From Romanomermis culicivorax (taxonomy: Eukaryota; Nematoda; Enoplea; Mermithida; Mermithidae), in assembly GCA_963922205.1 (NCBI GenBank), contig CAWUHX010000429.1:62001-126000 (forward strand): DNA of 64,000 nt, read 5' to 3'. Shown one piece after another: positions 35,800-46,734 of the stretch. Within the stretch, counting starts at the first letter, position 1. Every line of letters begins with the position of its first letter. Made by a program: the position numbers and the translations under genes. The notes under the pieces were generated by a model, which was not told where the DNA came from, made no database searches, and saw nothing but the letters and a program-made list of their open reading frames with translations.

Positions 35800-36224
35800 G
35801 TATAGTTCAATTTCATGTGACAGTTGCTGAGTAGTTTGTCTTTTACACATTATAAAATAGCTCGACCATGTTTTCTGTGACGTTTTTCCACGTATTTCCC
35901 CAGGGCTTCTCTATCATCTACCCTGACACGTTTTCTTCAGCGTTTTCCGCGCTGCGCTCCCTAATTTTGAAATCCTTCAACGTCTCCTTTTGCCCCGCAT
36001 TTTTCTCAATCACATCACGGCGAAGTAGAAGTACACAGACAATGCGGTTATGCTGTGGATGGGTATTACCTGCAACATTGACCCTTAAGGTTATCATTAC
36101 TCTTTTTCAACTTTTGGGGAAATGCTGAGGCAAACAATTCGGAGGTGACTTTGAAGGATATCAACGTTCGGCGTGAAACACCCTGGAGGAACATCAACGG
36201 AATTACGCACGGGCTATGTTATAA

Positions 36225-36325
36225 CGTTGCCTCGTTCGTCCCGGCCTGAAAATAATTCGGGCTGGGCTTTGGGTCCTGAAAAATTATTGCGAGCCAGGCC
36301 GGAATTTTCAGGCCCGTAAAATAAT
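36225..36325. repeat. short GC-rich imperfect palindrome
   Basis: CCGGCCTGAAAATAATTCGG near 36236 is answered by GGCCGGAATTTTCAGGCCCG near 36298 in reverse complement. This looks like a small MITE or the ends of one. I could not identify a target duplication. Confidence 0.4.
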
Positions 36326-37340
36326 AAGTTAATATATACATTTGCAAGTGGCTTTCCGAGAAACGTCCATATACTTTATGTTTCTTAATTTAAAATTTGC
36401 TAGAATTTTACTGCTCTTATATATCGTGTGTATGCAAAAGCCTTACCTTGGATTTGAATATCATTAATTGCGGCTTCAAAATACCAGAAAAAAACTTCTG
36501 GATTCTTATATTCAAGACGGCTGGAACAACATGAATTTTTTCAGCATCCATTTCATAGATAAAAGATATAGTTTTTTGCCAATTTAATCATTTCCAAAAT
36601 CCAAAAATTAAGCTAGCAACAAAGAATTGAGATTTTCAACAACTTCTGTAACAGTGCCATGCTGAGGACGTTTCAATTATTTTCCATATGCAGAAACCTT
36701 CCGTTCACAAAATCCGAAAATTTTTTAACGACTGCAAAAAAATTTTGTGAAATTAATTTAAACAAACTTTGCCAATCGGCTACCATTGGCTGGAAAATGA
36801 TGATTTCAGCTTCCAGTACTGCAAGTGAATGTCGTTTCAAAACAGCAGGATATATTACTACACACTTATGACAGAGAACAATGCCGGAAAATTGATGACA
36901 TGACGCAGTAACTTTGATTCATTCTGATTTGAGGTCAAACTTTTATCGTAATTTTCCCTAGGAAACCTAGGATTGAGCCGTGGTACGCTCAGGTTCCTGC
37001 GCCATGGGGACTGTTGCTTTATTATGCCAATGTAGTCCTATTATTTATGATATGAAATCTGCAAATATTACGTATAAATGAAAGTATCAGTCACCAAATC
37101 GACCGGCACTAGAATGGTTTAGAGGTGGTATTCCTTTACCTGGTGTCCTCATTATTTTACAATTTTGTAATATATTATAAACCAATGCCTAAGCCTACCT
37201 ACGAAATAAGGCTATAATATAGTAACGTTATAAGATGAGTGGATGACAAGCGCAATTAACCAATTGGAAGCTCACTTCAACCCACGGCTTGTTGACACAC
37301 TCCTCAACTTGCATTCGGCCTACCTCTGTTTTTCTTGCAG

Positions 37341-37415
37341 GTGCCAACAAGAGAAAATTGTACGTGTGCTTGCCGACTTGCGCAAAGCAAAAAGCAGGGA
37401 AAGGTGTTTGCAAAA
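37341..37415 (+). CDS. micro-exon gene, exon 6 (three-Cys)
   Basis: Acceptor TTTCTTGCAG, donor A|GTAAGC, 75 bases, phase 1-1. It encodes NKRKLYVCLPTCAKQK and GKGVCK, with spacing CxxxC-x8-9-C. It has the best splice consensus in the first half of the gene. Confidence 0.75.
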
Positions 37416-37848
37416 GTAAGCATGATTTTATAACATCGTGTCGTCATTATTACTTATCTGGAAATACATTAGTGAAATAGGTGAAAAACTACACAATACA
37501 GTATAGAGTAGTGCGTACTGAATCTAAGATAGTGATGACATTAAATGCATCTTTGAGATAATGCTACACTACTCATGCTGAAAAAGCAAATGTATTTTTA
37601 TATTTTATTCACCTAAAAAAATCAAGAAAAATTGTAAGATTGGTCATATTGGGTACAGTGACTGTATTGAAGTATTTATGTATGTATGTTGAATAATTCG
37701 CCCTCTATCTGCAACAAACGATTTCCGGTGGTGTTTTTACGAAAGTTAACAATAGTTAACGGTCATTTGAATGATTTCAATGAAAATTTGTATACCAAGT
37801 TAAACTGAGTTGCCTTCTTCGAGAAACTGCAATCCTCTATATTTTCAG

Positions 37849-37887
37849 GAATTCCCAACAGAAATGGATGGAATACAGTCGTTAAAA
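37849..37887 (+). CDS. micro-exon gene, exon 7
   Basis: Acceptor ATTTTCAG, donor A|GTAAAT, 39 bases, phase 1-1; encodes IPNRNGWNTVVK. The call rests on splice sites and phase only. Confidence 0.5.
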
Positions 37888-38109
37888 GTAAATGATATTT
37901 AAATGAACTGGATCCTACTTTTGATGTTCATAATTTTCTAGCCGTTACTGAATCCGAACTTCACACCATGAGGAATAACTTTATTATTCTGGACAACACC
38001 CATCTCAGTAACGCATATAAATTGCTCAACTGCAATAGTGGAATATGCAAATGTAAAATTCATTCTAGTACTGTGTCTCTGTAGAATATGCACACTAATC
38101 AATTTTAAG

Positions 38110-38145
38110 CCTTGGACAAGTGTTATCCTGGAAATACGTGCAAAT
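38110..38145 (+). CDS. micro-exon gene, exon 8 (two-Cys)
   Basis: Acceptor ATTTTAAG, donor T|GTGAGT, 36 bases, phase 1-1; encodes LDKCYPGNTCK. Confidence 0.58.
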
Positions 38146-38204
38146 GTGAGTTTAATTAATGTGTCTGTGATGCGTTGTCCACTTACCAATGATCTTTCTT
38201 TCAG

Positions 38205-38237
38205 TTTGTCATCGAAGCGTTGTTGAAGAAACTAGAG
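38205..38237 (+). CDS. micro-exon gene, exon 9
   Basis: Acceptor CTTTCAG, donor G|GTACAA, 33 bases, phase 1-1; encodes CHRSVVEETR. The intron before it is 59 bases. Confidence 0.55.
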
Positions 38238-38303
38238 GTACAAATTGTTTTGCTATGCATATTTATGTATATTCACTTCTTCCATTTGCCATTGTTTCTT
38301 AAG

Positions 38304-38327
38304 CCGAAAAACGCCGTAGACAGAGAC
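38304..38327 (+). CDS. micro-exon gene, exon 10 (polybasic, 24 bases)
   Basis: Acceptor TTCTTAAG, donor C|GTAAGT, phase 1-1; encodes EKRRRQR, again a candidate proprotein-cleavage site. It is the smallest exon in the chain. Confidence 0.48.
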
Positions 38328-38953
38328 GTAAGTGTTTTGTCAAATGAATTTTTTTATTAACTTTTTTTAAATCTGACAATGAAACTCCGAAACAATGATA
38401 ACGACACGACAATAAGTTCCATTCTGCAGTCAAAAAGTCGAATATCCCTCAGAGTTTGAGCCATATGTGTTTATCATCGGTATGTACGGATATATGGGTC
38501 AGTTCAGTAGTGACACTATCTACGGCATACATCACAACCGCTATGCTTCTTGAGTTTTATGATTTTATGGGGGCAAAGGCGAAAAATTGAAAAAACATAA
38601 TCCCGCCATAGACATAATTTTTTTTCTGAAAATATAAGGTAAGAATTTTCGGCACTTGATTTGAAAATTGTGTAATTTTACAGGCTAAGAATAAGGTTGT
38701 AAAGCTTTTTGTTCAAAATTCAGGTGAAGTTTGAAAAATTTGAAAATGTTTCGATTTTGCACACGTTCAACATGCATGAGCTTCATGAAACGAATATTTG
38801 AGATTATGTGAGCTACAGCGTCCTATTTGAGTTATTGTAAATATGGAGGAAAATTTATGTTCTTTCGAAACATTTATAGCATGCTATCTAAACTGATAAA
38901 TTTTGCGTTGGAAGCGAGAAACGCAATTTTCTCACCGCGATATTCGCTCGTTC

Positions 38954-39208
38954 TATAGACTGTGTTGTTTTAAAGTCTTGTAAATACCAAGAGTGGAGAG
39001 CAAGTACTAATAATTCATTTTTTCATTATTTATTGCTAAACCATATGTTGCATGGGACAGAAAATTGGCGAGTCTTCCTTTCTAACCCTTAATATTTTTC
39101 TAGACAAAATAACTGGGGTCCAATTTGTATATATTAAAATTTTCAAAAGTGTTATTTTCAAAATTTCAAATTTCAAAATGTAGCATTATTTTCAAAAGTC
39201 AGACAGTT
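38954..39208 (+). mobile_element. diverged TATAGTCTG-type MITE
   Basis: It begins TATAGACTGTGTTGTTTTAA with the family's AGAGCAAGTACTAAT subterminal block. The right end (AAAAGTCAGACAG) is poorly kept. Confidence 0.4.
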
Positions 39209-39983
39209 TCACATACTCGGCTATAAAGAATATGCTGCTTGGATGTCAGAAGACCTTTTTTCTCTTGTAAAGATAGAAAAAATTCTATCCCACCCAGAGT
39301 TTCTTTTTGTACCTAACAAACGAAATAGTCCAGAGTACAAACGAAAATTTTAGTTTCGTTTTTACATTTTTCTTCAAGATTCAGTTATTCTTTTTAAAAT
39401 ATCTTGAATAGTGTTTTGAAAAAATAAGTTTCCCATTTCTAACTGTACCACTATGAAGGGGCAAACAAAAAGCGTTACTTTGTATCGGCTTGTATTCCGA
39501 TAGCTGAGCTAAAATCGCACAAAATTTAAACCACGGCTCGCCGATAGTCACTGAGATCAAATCCGAAAAGTAGCAGAATTTTGTACAAAAAAAAATTTGC
39601 GTTCGCAGTTTCACAAAGCACCAACTTCAGGGATTAAAACTCATTTGTCTTCAAGAAGCAGTCATTTGATTTGCATTATTTCAGATATTCATTTCACGGC
39701 TAAGCTTCAGGCTCCTACATGTTAAATTTCTAAAATGTCTAAAGCGGGTATTTGTAGTTTTGCATGCATTGTTCAACATTTTTGTATTTTTTGTTATAGT
39801 TCTAGTAAAACAAATCAAAGAATTTCAGTATATTGAATGGGTTCCCTGTTTTGTAAATTAATACATGTATACCAGAAGTGCCCTTTAACAGTATAATCAT
39901 GTACTGGAAAATACTAATCGATTAATCCTGCATTATCTTCGAACCTTCTTTATTTTAGAAAATTCATTTTGTTTTCCTTCTAG

Positions 39984-40037
39984 GTAATGATCAATTTACG
40001 GATTGTATGAAGAAACATAATAATAATCACGAAAAGT
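39984..40037 (+). CDS. micro-exon gene, exon 11
   Basis: Acceptor CCTTCTAG, donor T|GTAAGT, 54 bases, phase 1-1; encodes NDQFTDCMKKHNNNHEK. Exon 12 follows after a 53-base intron and adds a Cys at the junction. Confidence 0.65.
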
Positions 40038-40090
40038 GTAAGTATACTGATAAGTTATTATTATTCAAAAATATATTGGGTAATTTTTAG

Positions 40091-40132
40091 GTCAACAATT
40101 TGTAACAAAAGAAGCAGATGATGGAGATGATG
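40091..40132 (+). CDS. micro-exon gene, exon 12
   Basis: Acceptor AATTTTTAG, donor G|GTACAT, 42 bases, phase 1-1; encodes QQFVTKEADDGDD. The acidic end leads into the acidic exon 13. Confidence 0.62.
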
Positions 40133-40938
40133 GTACATTTTCTTTGGAATGGAACAGAGCAAAATCCTGACCATGTTCATCACTTTGAGTATCGAGTATC
40201 ACATCATTTTCTTGAAAGGATTTGTGAAAATTGTTGAGGAATCGAAAACACTTGTTGCTGCTGATCAAGAAAGTTAAAAAAACGGCACTGTCAGAAGTCA
40301 TGAATTGTCTTATCAAGGACCGGTTAAACTTATCGGACATTCCTGACACATTTTTAAACATCTCATCAATCGATGCTACTTGCACCAATAAAAAATAAAT
40401 CAAAGATACCACCGAAAATTTTCCTGCAAAGATATATTACAAAACACTAACGTGAAATTTGGTTGCGTGATTTATAAAATTACTTTTTTGATTGATAAAA
40501 CTACACCAAAACTTTTGTTTAATTTTAGTCAACTCAACTGATAATAGTTCCGCAGGTTGTCCTTTCTTTTCTTGGAACCGGCAGAAATGAACAGTGTCGT
40601 GACAGATATTCGCGCATACTTTTGAATTTGAGTTTTTTTAACAGCTTGCAAATTTTGAGCTCTACATGCTGTGATAATCAACTCGATTCTTGAGTCAAAT
40701 CATTACACTTCGATTTGACGTAAATTGAGGCCTATCAAAAGCATGTGATGACTAATATGTTCTCAGATTGCTTAATGTCCAGGTTTATCAATATTACAAT
40801 TCTAGAATTTTCTTATTGAGAGGATTTATTTTTCCATTTGATGCCTTTTTCCCGTATTTTGGTCTCGAGCCTATCTATCAATTCCGTCAGTCATTTTTGC
40901 TGGCTTCAAAAGATGTATTAATAGTAGCATTTTTTAAG

Positions 40939-40986
40939 AGTATGATTATGAAGATAATGAGGACTACGCCGACGAAGACTTTACAG
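40939..40986 (+). CDS. micro-exon gene, exon 13 (acidic Tyr/Asp/Glu)
   Basis: Acceptor TTTTTAAG, donor G|GTGACT, 48 bases, phase 1-1; encodes YDYEDNEDYADEDFT. Tyr within an acidic run is a typical site for tyrosine sulfation in secreted proteins; this is an inference. Confidence 0.65.
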
Positions 40987-41014
40987 GTGACTCATCATCA
41001 ATATAATTATCGTT

Positions 41015-41262
41015 TATAGCCTGTTTTCTATAAATGCTTCCAAATAGAAAAGTGACACAAATCAGTACTGTCATCAAAATCATTTACATAGAGTTTCTAC
41101 CATAACGTTTTTCGCTCAAAAAATTGTTGAGGGTGGGCTCAGTATGCTCAAAAATTTCCAGACCTGTATGATATATTTTTAATTAGAAAATCGTGAAAAT
41201 CTGAAATACTGCTTGCTTTCCATTTTTATTATTTAGAAGCATTTCAAGAAAAACAGACTATA
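41015..41262 (-). mobile_element. TATAGTCTG MITE, copy C
   Basis: It begins TATAGCCTGTTTTCTATAAA and ends ATTTCAAGAAAAACAGACTATA, 248 bp, inverted relative to copy A. It lies 28 bases past exon 13. Confidence 0.85.
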
Positions 41263-41974
41263 GATGGTTTGCGCTTTACCTTTCCATTTTTAGCACATAC
41301 AACAAAATAATTAAATATTTTACCATTGACACGTAAACAGAGCCAAAACCATTAGCTCTGGTGAAAGGCCACTACATATGATCAACTCACTATTATGCTT
41401 CATGTCATTATAATCTAAACCTTTTTTATTTGTATTTTTACAAACATATCATCTTCATTAGTGCAGAAGTTGGATGGTGTTTTGACCTCATCCAAATAGG
41501 TGTTTGACCCCTCCCAAACAGTGACTTACCACGTCAATCAGGAACTTTTTCTTCCAAAACGCAGCAAGTCGGTATAAATGGGTGGACTCCAGACATGCAA
41601 GGCAAAAATTTTCCAGGGTGGAGGGTCCTCAAAAATTTTTGTCGATTGGTGTGGACGAGTGCGTGAGCCAAAAAAACAAAAAGAAAGCTCGCACAAATCA
41701 TGTTTATCGTACATAATATGCATAAAAGTAATCAAAAGAATGTTTCCAAAAAAATTCAAGGACGATTTGAGAATGTTTTTTTCGAGCCAGGCAGAGGTGC
41801 CCAGTGTCTCGGGTAGGAGAAGATATCGCGAAGTATCTATTGTACAGATAAATTTTTGGTGCTTCTGAGTTTTAGCTGTAGAAATTGTGACTTTTGTGAA
41901 AAAAATTGCAATTTTCGCTCTTAAAATTTGACGTTTCGAGCACCGTTGTATTCTTTATACACATTTTACTCCAG

Positions 41975-42019
41975 CAAATCGTACTGTAGATTGTCGCCCA
42001 TTCGTTCGCCCAATATGGG
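41975..42019 (+). CDS. micro-exon gene, exon 14
   Basis: Acceptor TTTACTCCAG, donor G|GTAAAT, 45 bases, phase 1-1; encodes NRTVDCRPFVRPIW with an N-glycosylation motif. Confidence 0.6.
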
Positions 42020-42130
42020 GTAAATTTACAGAATACGATGTCTGACGCACCTAAACCTGCAAAAGTTGAAAGAAGTGTATGCCGAAATTCGAAAAATTCG
42101 AAAATTTTAATTTTTGTCTTATTGTTGTAG

Positions 42131-42181
42131 CTATGCGAATTCCAGATGAAATGAATGCCATTTTCAATAATAACGCATTAA
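42131..42181 (+). CDS. micro-exon gene, exon 15 (possible A-type exon)
   Basis: Acceptor TTGTTGTAG, weak donor A|GTTGCA, 51 bases, phase 1-1; encodes MRIPDEMNAIFNNNAL. The intron just after it (from about 42235, CAAAATTTTGGTGAAGAGAA) matches the intron after the A exons, so this may be a decayed A copy. Confidence 0.35.
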
Positions 42182-42531
42182 GTTGCACCAAATATGTGAT
42201 TTTCATGTGGGGTTAATTTTTAACTTAGCCCAAGTACGACTTATACCATAGTCAAAATTTTGGTGAAGAGAAGAGAATTCCGCATGAAAAAGTTTTGCAG
42301 ATAAGACGCCGACATGGCAATATTCTTGAACACGAAAAGTTGTGTAATTCACATTGTGATAATCGCAGAATACTAGTTTCAAGTTCACGGGAAAGACATA
42401 TCTTCTCATTGAGGCCCAGAATTCCCACGTCAATGTATGATTCCAATGGTAAACCCCAAATAACATGTATGTACTAGGCTACCATTTTGATTTGGGTGTT
42501 CCGGATTCGTCCTAAAGTTTGTATGCTGCAG

Positions 42532-42564
42532 ATTCAGGCTCCATTCGCACAATTCACCCGTTCG
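42532..42564 (+). CDS. candidate micro-exon Z1
   Basis: Acceptor TATGCTGCAG and G|GTACTT bound 33 bases in phase 1-1. The same segment recurs at 55015-55047 with the same length, phase and G|GTGCTT, and at 58439-58471, where the donor is lost. Conservation may instead reflect duplicated intron. Confidence 0.25.
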
Positions 42565-42717
42565 GTACTTAACTCATATTGCTATTTGAGTGTATACAAT
42601 TATAAATCTGCACTTATATATGTAATCAATGTGATGAATGGTGCATATCATGTTATTGCGATGATTGGATTTATTTATATCAATCAATTCAGCGATTAAA
42701 AGTTGTTTTCTTTTCAG

Positions 42718-42786
42718 CTGGAACAACAACATTGCGTCCAAATTCACGACCGAGTGTTACAACCGGCCCACAGCAACCAAGTATTG
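42718..42786 (+). CDS. micro-exon gene, exon A1 (Pro/Thr-rich)
   Basis: Acceptor TTTTCAG, donor G|GTGAGT, 69 bases, phase 1-1. It encodes TLRPNSRPSVTTGPQQPSI. Homologous exons lie at 55192 and 58505, with shared RP..P..V..G...P. Splice sites are strong in all three. Confidence 0.78.
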
Positions 42787-42803
42787 GTGAGTAACTCAAA
42801 TAA

Positions 42804-43636
42804 AGGCGGATTCATACTAGTTATTTTTAGCTTCCGGCATTCAGTGTCCGGCATCTGGCACGTTTGGCTTCCGGCAAATTGCCAGATGGGATGGCAATTC
42901 ATACTTCTTCCGTCGTCGGCAATGCCGGATGACAATTTATTCTTGCTTTTACTATGTTAAAATACTTTGAAATCTGTGCAATATTTTGTTTCGGGAGAAA
43001 TTGCGTATGGAAAATATAATATTATTTTCCAGATCTACTCGTAATTATTACGATGTCAGACGAAGAAAACATGCTTGATCTAGCAATTTTATTCTATTTA
43101 TTGGAGAGAAATTTGTCAAATTTGTCAAAGTTTTCCATTGTCAAAGTTCCAATATTGTCAAAGTCTTCCATAGGCATATAATAATATGACTAAGCTATAA
43201 TTACGCCTAGAAAAAAGTCTTTATATGACTACCCTGCACATATATATGCTTTCAAGAACAAAAAAAACATACAAAATACTCAGAAATCAAAAATTAAACG
43301 AACGCCATGATTAAAAACACAAAATTTTGCCTCAACTAAATAAATCGATATCTCTCGCATACATTGTATATGCAAAAACCAATCAAACACGCGCTTCAAT
43401 TGAAATTACATACAAAATATGCTTTCCGGCATGCGGAAGAGTACAAACTGTTTCTACTCTTCCCATCCGGCAAAATTCCAGTCTTCCGGCAAAAAAATGA
43501 GACAGCAGCGTGGGAAAAGGAAAAAAATGACGTCATACGGTGCTGGATTGCCGGACGAATTGCCGGATGAAAAATCTAAAAATAGACTGTTTTCAGATGC
43601 CGGATGCCGGACGCCGGATTAAGTATGAATCCGCCT
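42804..43636. mobile_element. Harbinger-like non-autonomous element
   Basis: Terminal inverted repeats AGGCGGATTCATACT / AGTATGAATCCGCCT are flanked by TAA on both sides (42801-42803, 43637-43639). The paralogous intron at 58582-58584 has a single TAA at the same place and no element. Subterminal regions carry many TCCGGCA / TGCCGGA repeats. A 3-bp TAA duplication is typical of PIF/Harbinger elements. It has no transposase. Confidence 0.88.
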
Positions 43637-44081
43637 TAAGACTGATATTATTTTCAAAATTTTGGTGACAGAGAAGCGAATGCGGCATGAAATAAACATT
43701 TACTTTGCAATGCATATAAGACATCGAACTGGCACAATACTTGAACGCAAGCTGTTGTATATTGCGCACTGCGGTAATCGGTAATCGCAGAGATATCAGC
43801 TTTAGTTTCATACGAATTACTTTCCTTTCGATTTACCGCGCTTTTGAAGCGAAACATCCCGATAAGGAAGCGCATTATATGATTTGCATTCAAAACTTGG
43901 TGAAAGCTACTTTTCAGTACATCGCCAGTTTAAATTCTGAAACTAGAAGTTCAGAAAAGTTTGTAAAGCCAACATCAAATTTTATCTAAACGGTTTCGTG
44001 ACCGAAAAGTTGTGAAAGAATGAAATTTCTGTGAAAAAAATTTGAGCATGTGTATACTTTGAATAATTTTTTAAGTTCCAG

Positions 44082-44195
44082 CAGACCGACCCCCATTTGT
44101 ACCGCTGCAGTCATTTCCACAAAGCCAGCAAGGACACAATTCTAATGAAAACAACCGAATAATGCCATACGGACCGCCGACTGAGGATGCATCCG
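44082..44195 (+). CDS. micro-exon gene, exon B1 (Pro/Gln-rich)
   Basis: Two acceptors six bases apart (TTTTTAAG at 44075 and TTCCAG at 44081) both keep the frame; the donor is G|GTAAAA. It encodes DRPPFVPLQSFPQSQQ and ends MPYGPPTEDAS. The paralogue at 55698 shares the VPLQ and QSQxG blocks. Confidence 0.7.
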
Positions 44196-44924
44196 GTAAA
44201 AAATCTTCGAATGATATTTAGTATCATACATCAACTACACGATATAGTCCATTTAATTAAGAATAAGTTCAACTTGACACGCAATTTTCACGTAGGGAAA
44301 AACTTTATACTTATTGAATTCCATCATAAAAAATGGCGATTAAAATCATAGAAAAAACGTCAGACGTACTCAATTTCGAATTGAATAGAGGTTTGTCGAC
44401 ACCTGAGTACTAGTAGAAGAATCTGAACCATTTATCCGAATTATTGCAGAAAATTTCATTTGTTCTGTTCGGCACCCGCAAACCAATAAAATTTTTCGTT
44501 AGTTACAGTAAAAAGCTCACAAGCTTTGTACTTAATTTCATGAAATTACTGCCTTCGTCAATCCTGAGTAAGTGGAGTATAGACGTTTACGACCAGTTGC
44601 AATATCTTTGCTCTGTAGTAGACGTAGAATGCGTCAATGCAAAAATGAACTGGCATGATAGCAAAAATTGAAAGCGTTTACTTTTTGAGAACAAAGTGTC
44701 AATTAAAGGTCAATTGAGTATGCTCAAGAATTCCGATGAAACATTACTTGTTCTTCGATGTCGCCTATTATAACATAGTTCTGTTCATACATGCACAGCA
44801 TAGAAATTCTGCTGGCGGTCAGCCAAGACAGGGGATGGAATACAAATTTTTTTCGTTCTTGATAATGAAAAAAGGTGTTAGATAGGTGTTCTAACATTCA
44901 AGAAGCATATTCTTCAACTTATAT

Positions 44925-45173
44925 TATAGTCTGTTTTTTATAAAATGCTTCCAAATGGAAAAGTGACATAAATCAGTATCGTCATCAAAATCGCTTACAT
45001 AGAGCTCTTACTGTAAAATTTTCCACTCGAAAAATTCTTAAAGGTTAGTTCAGTATGCTCGCAAATTTCCATTGCTCTATTATATACGGTTTATCAGAGA
45101 ATCGTAAAAATCTGAAATACTACTTGCTTTCCATATTCATAATTTGGAGGCATTTCAAGAAAAACAGACTATA
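44925..45173 (-). mobile_element. TATAGTCTG MITE, copy D
   Basis: It begins TATAGTCTGTTTTTTATAAA and ends TTTCAAGAAAAACAGACTATA, 249 bp, inverted relative to copy A. Confidence 0.87.
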
Positions 45174-45339
45174 GTCAGATACGTGAAATTATTTGTTCAG
45201 ACTGCCTTTTATGAAGTTTCAATGTTACTTTTTCGAAATCAAGCATGATTTGCTTAGAAAAATTGTTAAACTACAGATCATTCCCATTTTTATGATGGCT
45301 TTCAGTTCTCCCTTGCTCACTTTCCTTTGTCATCTTCTC

Positions 45340-45430
45340 CATCATTGCTGGGGTGGTCAAATCTGCTGGGGGGTCAGCAAGAATCTGCATCTGCTGGGGT
45401 CAGCAAGAATCAAAATCTGCTGGTGTTCAA
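45340..45430. repeat. short tandem repeat TCTGCTGGGGTCAGCAAGAA
   Basis: A unit of about 21-33 bases containing CTGCTGGGG and CAGCAAGAATC occurs three times with small changes. It lies in the intron between B1 and C1. Confidence 0.6.
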
Positions 45431-46055
45431 ACCCCCCGCGTGCATGTATGGTTCTGTCTGCCGAAGTGAACGAGCATGACTTTTCTCCTACGATATTTGC
45501 CTTCATCTCCGTGTCGTGGAGTGAATGTACCTTCTTCCTACAGTATAAATGTTTTTCACCATGAGAAAATTGCGTCTAAAATTTAACAATCATAGCCAGT
45601 GTCTACGTCCATCATTTCAACCTAATTGGCGATGATCGTCCCGCATATTGAACTGCCATTCATCACTGAAAAATTTTTATTCGATGTCTTTCCAGGCTTC
45701 TCGATAAAAGATTGAAATAAATCTTTGAAACTCTGACATTACCGTGGCTTGCTTTGTATAGCCTGTTTTTTCTTGAAATGTGTCTGGATAGTAAAGCTGG
45801 AAAGCACCTATCATATCATATTTTCACAAGTTTCTGATGAACTTATCAGTTTCTGGCCATACTCATTAAATTAGTTTCAACTTTTTAAGTATGAAATTCC
45901 GCAATAAAATCCTGGGGTTAAAAATCTTGTAGACATTTACAATTTTAATGTTATTTAATGGTCCGTGGATGCACCTTTTTCATGTAGCATCAATTTTGAT
46001 TTTGTATTCAGATTTGAAAAATGGGTTTAATTTATTTTTGCTTTTCTTACTTGAG

Positions 46056-46127
46056 CACAACGTCCGCCATTCGATCAGTCGCTGAAGCTTCCGGATTTGT
46101 CTAGGCCGCCTCATGTAGACGCATCAC
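46056..46127 (+). CDS. micro-exon gene, exon C1
   Basis: Non-CAG acceptor TACTTGAG, donor C|GTAAAG, 72 bases, phase 1-1, the same length as C2 (56233). It encodes QRPPFDQSLKLPDLSRPPH. The flanking introns match C2's closely (TTTTGCTTTTCTTACTT before, GATCTTTGAATGATATTCA after). The poor acceptor suggests this copy may be weakly used. Confidence 0.5.
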
Positions 46128-46734
46128 GTAAAGGATCTTTGAATGATATTCATGTCGTATACTAGAAGCTCGGACCGATCTCTTGCCACACACGATATAG
46201 CTTATTTAGTTTCAAACTAGGCGCAGCAAAAAACAAAAGAGCAGGTTGAACTTGAGAATTTTTAAAAGTGTAACTCAGACGTTAGGGTAAATTTTTGAAA
46301 ATTCAGCAAAATTTGTGAGCGGATTTAGCTTTGTTGCGATCAAACTAAAACGTAGCTTAAAAATTGATAAATGGAGTGGTTCCCGACACTGGCTTGAATC
46401 TGAAATTCAATCCGCATGAATGTGCAGTTGAATGTTTGTCTATGATCATTATACCTGTGGTCGAGTTTATATGCTAAATAATATTCCGAGTCTGCAACAA
46501 GATCTGAGATTACCTTGATGTTATAATCAATAAATTGATCAGATTTTCAAACTTATTTTACTTCCGCAGATTTTCTAAAATTAGGTTGAAAAAATTCTGC
46601 CGTAATAAAATCTAAATTCTCTTTTGGTGATGTGAATTCTCATTAGATTTTCGGTTGATTTCAATTGAGCTTTCGCAATTTTTCAACAGAAAGTTTATAT
46701 ATCGAATTGTATAAATTTTTTCACGACTAAATAT

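Noticed and set aside
41578..41868. 96-codon plus-strand frame
   Set aside because: It lies in an intron between exons 13 and 14, overlaps a minus-strand frame, and has no phase-compatible splice sites.
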